From the NCBI GenBank assembly GCA_029055435.1, contig JAIDDH010000071.1, forward strand, positions 1-53,523: a DNA stretch of 53,523 bases, written 5' to 3'. The position numbers and the translations under genes were made by a program. The stretch is from Acetatifactor sp. Lineage in GTDB: Bacteria > Bacillota > Clostridia > Lachnospirales > Lachnospiraceae. Positions 51,047-53,523 of the stretch are shown here, one piece after another (the first letter of the stretch is position 1; each line of letters starts with the position of its first letter). The notes below the pieces were generated by a model. It was not told where the DNA came from, made no database searches, and saw only the letters and a program-made list of their open reading frames with translations.

Positions 51047-53318
51047 TGATCTGCAGAGCGTTGTCCGGCGCGCCTGTGTTGCCCATGGCGGTAAACATTT
51101 CCGACATGCCTATGACAGTTTTGTCCTGCATCATGGAAAGCATGGGCTTGCTAAGCTTCATACCGCTCATGGAGGACAGGGCGGCGGAGAGGATGCGGGC
51201 GGCCTCGTCGTGGGCGAGGATGTCCTTGATTTTATCATAGACGGAGAAGTAGGTGTCGGAAAACTCCATGGGCGCATCGCTGGCGACGGTCTCGATTTTC
51301 TCGAACCAGTTTACGACACCATCGCCCTCATCCTCCTCGGGGGGAAGGGTATAGATGCCGGGCTTTTCCTCCACCTGCTCTATGGTGATGGTATCGCTGC
51401 AGCCGTCGGCCACGGCGGTGAGCCAGGTGAAGCCATTCTCCAGGGGAACCTGTTCAAACACAAAGACGCGGTTGCCCACCTGAGTGGCGAAGAGTTCGCC
51501 GTTCCGATAGAGGCTCACCTGGGATTGATTGGAGTAGACCTTGATGTCGGCGGTGTCTCCTGCGCGGCAGGCATAGCGTCTGCCGCAAAGATAGACGAAG
51601 GGCTCCTTGCTCCAGTAGGCCTTGTAGATAAAGAAGGCATCCTTCTTGATCTGGCGGTCCATGGTAATTAGACCTTTATTGTTGCGTCCGGACACACCGC
51701 CCTCGTCTCTGGCGGCGCAGCCGAAGTCAAACATATTCCACACATAGGTGCTCCACAGATAGGGGCGCTCCATGAGAATCTTTGCCATATGCTCATGATA
51801 TTCTGCCTGATAGCTTTCCGAGTAATCTCTGCAGCGGGGCTCGTCGGGCTGATAGGTGATGATGCCCTCTGCGCCGTATTCCGACAGTCCCAGACAGATG
51901 TCGGGATATTTTTCATGAAATTCATCCAGCCATTTCTCGTTCTGTTCATAATTTCCCCCGTACCAGCCGAAATAGTGATTATAGCTTTCCACATCCGTGA
52001 TGCCGTGGAGCTCGGAATCCATGGGCAGCATGCTCACATGAGCCATGGTGGTGAGGCGTGAGGGGTCACGTTCTTTCACCAGAGCATTCAGGGCCTGATG
52101 GTTTTTCTTCAGGTCGGGCTTTTCCCCGCCGATGGTGATTTCGTTCGAGAGGCCCCAGAAGCAGATGGAGGGGTGATTGTAATTTTGATAAATCAGATCC
52201 TTCATCTGATTGCAGGCGTTCTCATGGGCGGCAGGGTCATCGCTCTGGCAACTGATATACGGAATTTCTGCCCAGACGATGAAGCCGAATTCATCACAGG
52301 CGTCATAGAAATCCTCGCTGTGCTGATAGTGGGCCAGACGCACGGTGTTGGCCCCGATATCCCGGATCAGCTCCGCATCTCGGAAATGCTGTTCTCTGGT
52401 CAGGGCATATCCCTCGTACAGCCAGTCCTGATGGCGGGAGACGCCCCGGAGCATCATGGGCTTGTCATTCAGGAAAAAGCCCTTTTCGGAATCTACATAA
52501 AATTCCCGGATGCCGAAGGTGGTGGAGACATGGTCCACCTGCTCGTTGCGGTAGACCAGAGTGGCAGTGCAGCGGTAGAGATAGGGATCATCCACGCCCT
52601 GCCACAGATGAGGACGGGGAAGGAGGATATCGGTCTTGGGGTCCGCGGCGGGCCTCCAGCATTCTGCTGCGATACTGCCGTCTCTGTCAACGATTTGATA
52701 GCGGATGGTGTAATCCTCGGACTTTGTGTTGACCCAGCTATTCAGGTGCAGCAGGGCGTGGTCGGGGATATCCGTGAGCTCGCTGGTGACGGCGAGGCCC
52801 TTTGCCGCGTGAAATTCCACATCGAAATGAACTTCGGGCAAAAGCAGCAGCTCAACGCCCCGGTAGAGACCGCCGTAGAAGGTAAAGTCCGCCATCTGGG
52901 GATAAATGTGGCTGTGATTGCTGTTGTCCGCAGAGATGATAAGCTCCAGCTCAGCCCCGGAATTCCGGGCTTCGCTGAATTCCCGGGTGATGTCCACCGT
53001 GAAAGCAGAATAGCCGCCCTCGTGGGAGCCCAGCTTCTTGCCGCCGATATAGACGTCTCCCCGAAGGGAGAGAGCGGGGATGCGAAGCATCGCGTGGAAG
53101 GAGCTCCAGGGTGTGTCTGCCAGCAGCGCCGCGGGACACAGAGTGGTTCTGTAGCAGCACTCGCCCCGGTAGTATTCGCCCCCGCCGTTTGCTCCATCCA
53201 CCGCATTCCAAGTGTGTGGGAGAGAGACGGAGTGCCACTTTATATTGTCTCCGGTCAGATTGGCGTAGGGAGTTTTGGTAAACTGCCAGTTATGGTGTAA
53301 AGGGATTATTTTTCGCAT
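51012..53318 (-). CDS. Glycoside hydrolase family 2 (beta-galactosidase/glucuronidase-like)
   Basis: A 768-residue enzyme without signal peptide, so probably cytoplasmic. The N-terminal sugar-binding domain (W-H-S-V-S-L-P-H-T-W-N, then Y-Y-R-G-E-C-C-Y-R) and immunoglobulin-like domain precede a TIM barrel. The acid/base Glu is E393 in F-W-G-L-S-N-E, the nucleophile is E480 in L-S-E-Y-G. The start of the barrel has L-R-G-V-S-R-H-Q-D. The last 170 residues or so form an extra domain of beta and helical type. Beta-galactosidase is the likeliest activity, but family 2 also includes glucuronidases and mannosidases. On the reverse strand GAAAGGA precedes the ATG. Confidence 0.9.
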   Translation of the reverse strand: MRKIIPLHHNWQFTKTPYANLTGDNIKWHSVSLPHTWNAVDGANGGGEYYRGECCYRTTLCPAALLADTPWSSFHAMLRIPALSLRGDVYIGGKKLGSHEGGYSAFTVDITREFSEARNSGAELELIISADNSNHSHIYPQMADFTFYGGLYRGVELLLLPEVHFDVEFHAAKGLAVTSELTDIPDHALLHLNSWVNTKSEDYTIRYQIVDRDGSIAAECWRPAADPKTDILLPRPHLWQGVDDPYLYRCTATLVYRNEQVDHVSTTFGIREFYVDSEKGFFLNDKPMMLRGVSRHQDWLYEGYALTREQHFRDAELIRDIGANTVRLAHYQHSEDFYDACDEFGFIVWAEIPYISCQSDDPAAHENACNQMKDLIYQNYNHPSICFWGLSNEITIGGEKPDLKKNHQALNALVKERDPSRLTTMAHVSMLPMDSELHGITDVESYNHYFGWYGGNYEQNEKWLDEFHEKYPDICLGLSEYGAEGIITYQPDEPRCRDYSESYQAEYHEHMAKILMERPYLWSTYVWNMFDFGCAARDEGGVSGRNNKGLITMDRQIKKDAFFIYKAYWSKEPFVYLCGRRYACRAGDTADIKVYSNQSQVSLYRNGELFATQVGNRVFVFEQVPLENGFTWLTAVADGCSDTITIEQVEEKPGIYTLPPEEDEGDGVVNWFEKIETVASDAPMEFSDTYFSVYDKIKDILAHDEAARILSAALSSMSGMKLSKPMLSMMQDKTVIGMSEMFTAMGNTGAPDNALQIINAELNKIQKH

Positions 53319-53345
53319 GAGAGATGTCCTTTCTGAATATAAATG

Positions 53346-53374
53346 ATTCTAAAACTGATTTCTGTGTTTAGAAT
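53346..53374. promoter_or_regulatory. Dyad upstream of the glycosidase gene, possible operator
   Basis: ATTCTAAA (53346-53353) and TTTAGAAT (53367-53374) flank a 13-base spacer, about 30 bases upstream of the reverse-strand start codon. The position suits an operator for sugar control. It was not matched to a known regulator. Confidence 0.4.
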
Positions 53375-53379
53375 GGGCG

Positions 53380-53523
53380 AATTCAGAAAATTTATGCAGT
53401 TATTGCCATTGCTGATTAATCAGTGTCGGCAGTGAGAGACAGGGACGGATTTGCAGACGGGGTTCGGTTGGGTGTTTTCTAATAGTGCGGTTATACAATC
53501 CTATAATTTGCGGGTCGGCTCTA
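53380..53523. mobile_element. Partial, diverged second copy of the 323-bp miniature element
   Basis: GGGTGTTTTCTAATAGTGC at 53470-53488 is the exact complement of 3908-3926, and AATTTGCGGGTCGGC at 53505-53519 is the exact complement of 3877-3891. The two blocks are 16 bases apart in both places. Weaker similarity (around CAGTGTCGGC near 53422-53431) extends to about 53380. The copy is in the opposite orientation relative to the right arm of the first and runs off the window. Confidence 0.75.

Noticed and set aside
52098..53300. Forward frame (400 codons) opposite the glycosidase gene
   Set aside because: It arises from codon bias of the glycosidase gene, with no conserved motif or good start site.

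Overview
The window looks like a chromosomal segment of an anaerobic, endospore-forming Firmicute of the Clostridia, most likely Lachnospiraceae. The grounds are the ecf-truA-rplM-rpsI synteny, spoVA sporulation genes, a PocR-type sensor, consensus sigma-A promoters (TTGACA-17-TATAAT) and strong AGGAGG ribosome sites. No rRNA, tRNA, CRISPR array or intact insertion sequence was seen.

Layout. 1-5.2 kb: the end of ecfA1, then ecfA2, ecfT, truA, and (after an inserted marR / flavin-reductase-like pair and a 323-bp miniature transposable element) rplM-rpsI. 5.3-11.5 kb: an AAA/DUF4143 ATPase, a transglutaminase-acetyltransferase fusion, a repeat lipoprotein, a PocR sensor with a kinase-like ATPase domain but no recognisable phospho-histidine, and a GGDEF(degenerate)-EAL protein. 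11.6-16.7 kb: spoVAB-spoVAA-spoVAC, ahpC with an AhpF-like reductase of permuted domain order, a YhfC-type membrane protease and a small HTH protein. 17.0-35.7 kb: one long co-directional locus, read here as a type VII secretion (T7SS)-like system. It holds a LytTR regulator with a non-phosphorylatable receiver, an FHA-EssC ATPase, an EsaB/YukD ubiquitin-like protein, two WXG100 proteins, a large lipoprotein, two more WXG100-like small proteins, a VWA-FHA membrane protein, two PP2C phosphatases, a zinc-ribbon-FHA protein and two transmembrane Ser/Thr kinases. 35.8-41.2 kb: an AAA-ATPase/PD-(D/E)XK protein and a heterodimeric ABC exporter. 41.3-46.6 kb: a structured palindromic element and a complete dipeptide/oligopeptide ABC importer. 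46.7-53.5 kb: a soluble chemoreceptor with a CZB domain, a calcium-type P-ATPase and a family 2 glycoside hydrolase. The right edge runs into a second, diverged copy of the miniature element.

The most interesting part is the 17-36 kb locus. It has an EssC motor and WXG100 substrates, but none of the usual EsaA, EssA or EssB subunits. Instead it carries a complete Ser/Thr phosphorylation circuit (two kinases, two PP2C phosphatases, FHA readers and a VWA protein), which resembles the threonine-phosphorylation control of type VI secretion. One kinase has an extracellular ABC solute-binding-protein domain as its apparent sensor. The other has four PASTA repeats followed by four InlB-type B repeats. 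A reasonable working model is a contact- or ligand-gated secretion system switched by reversible phosphorylation; this is inference from domains and gene order.

A second clear result is the miniature element at 3692-4014. It is flanked by an 8-bp direct repeat (9 bp if the next base is counted) and sits three codons before the original stop of the upstream gene, so the element itself now supplies the stop codon.
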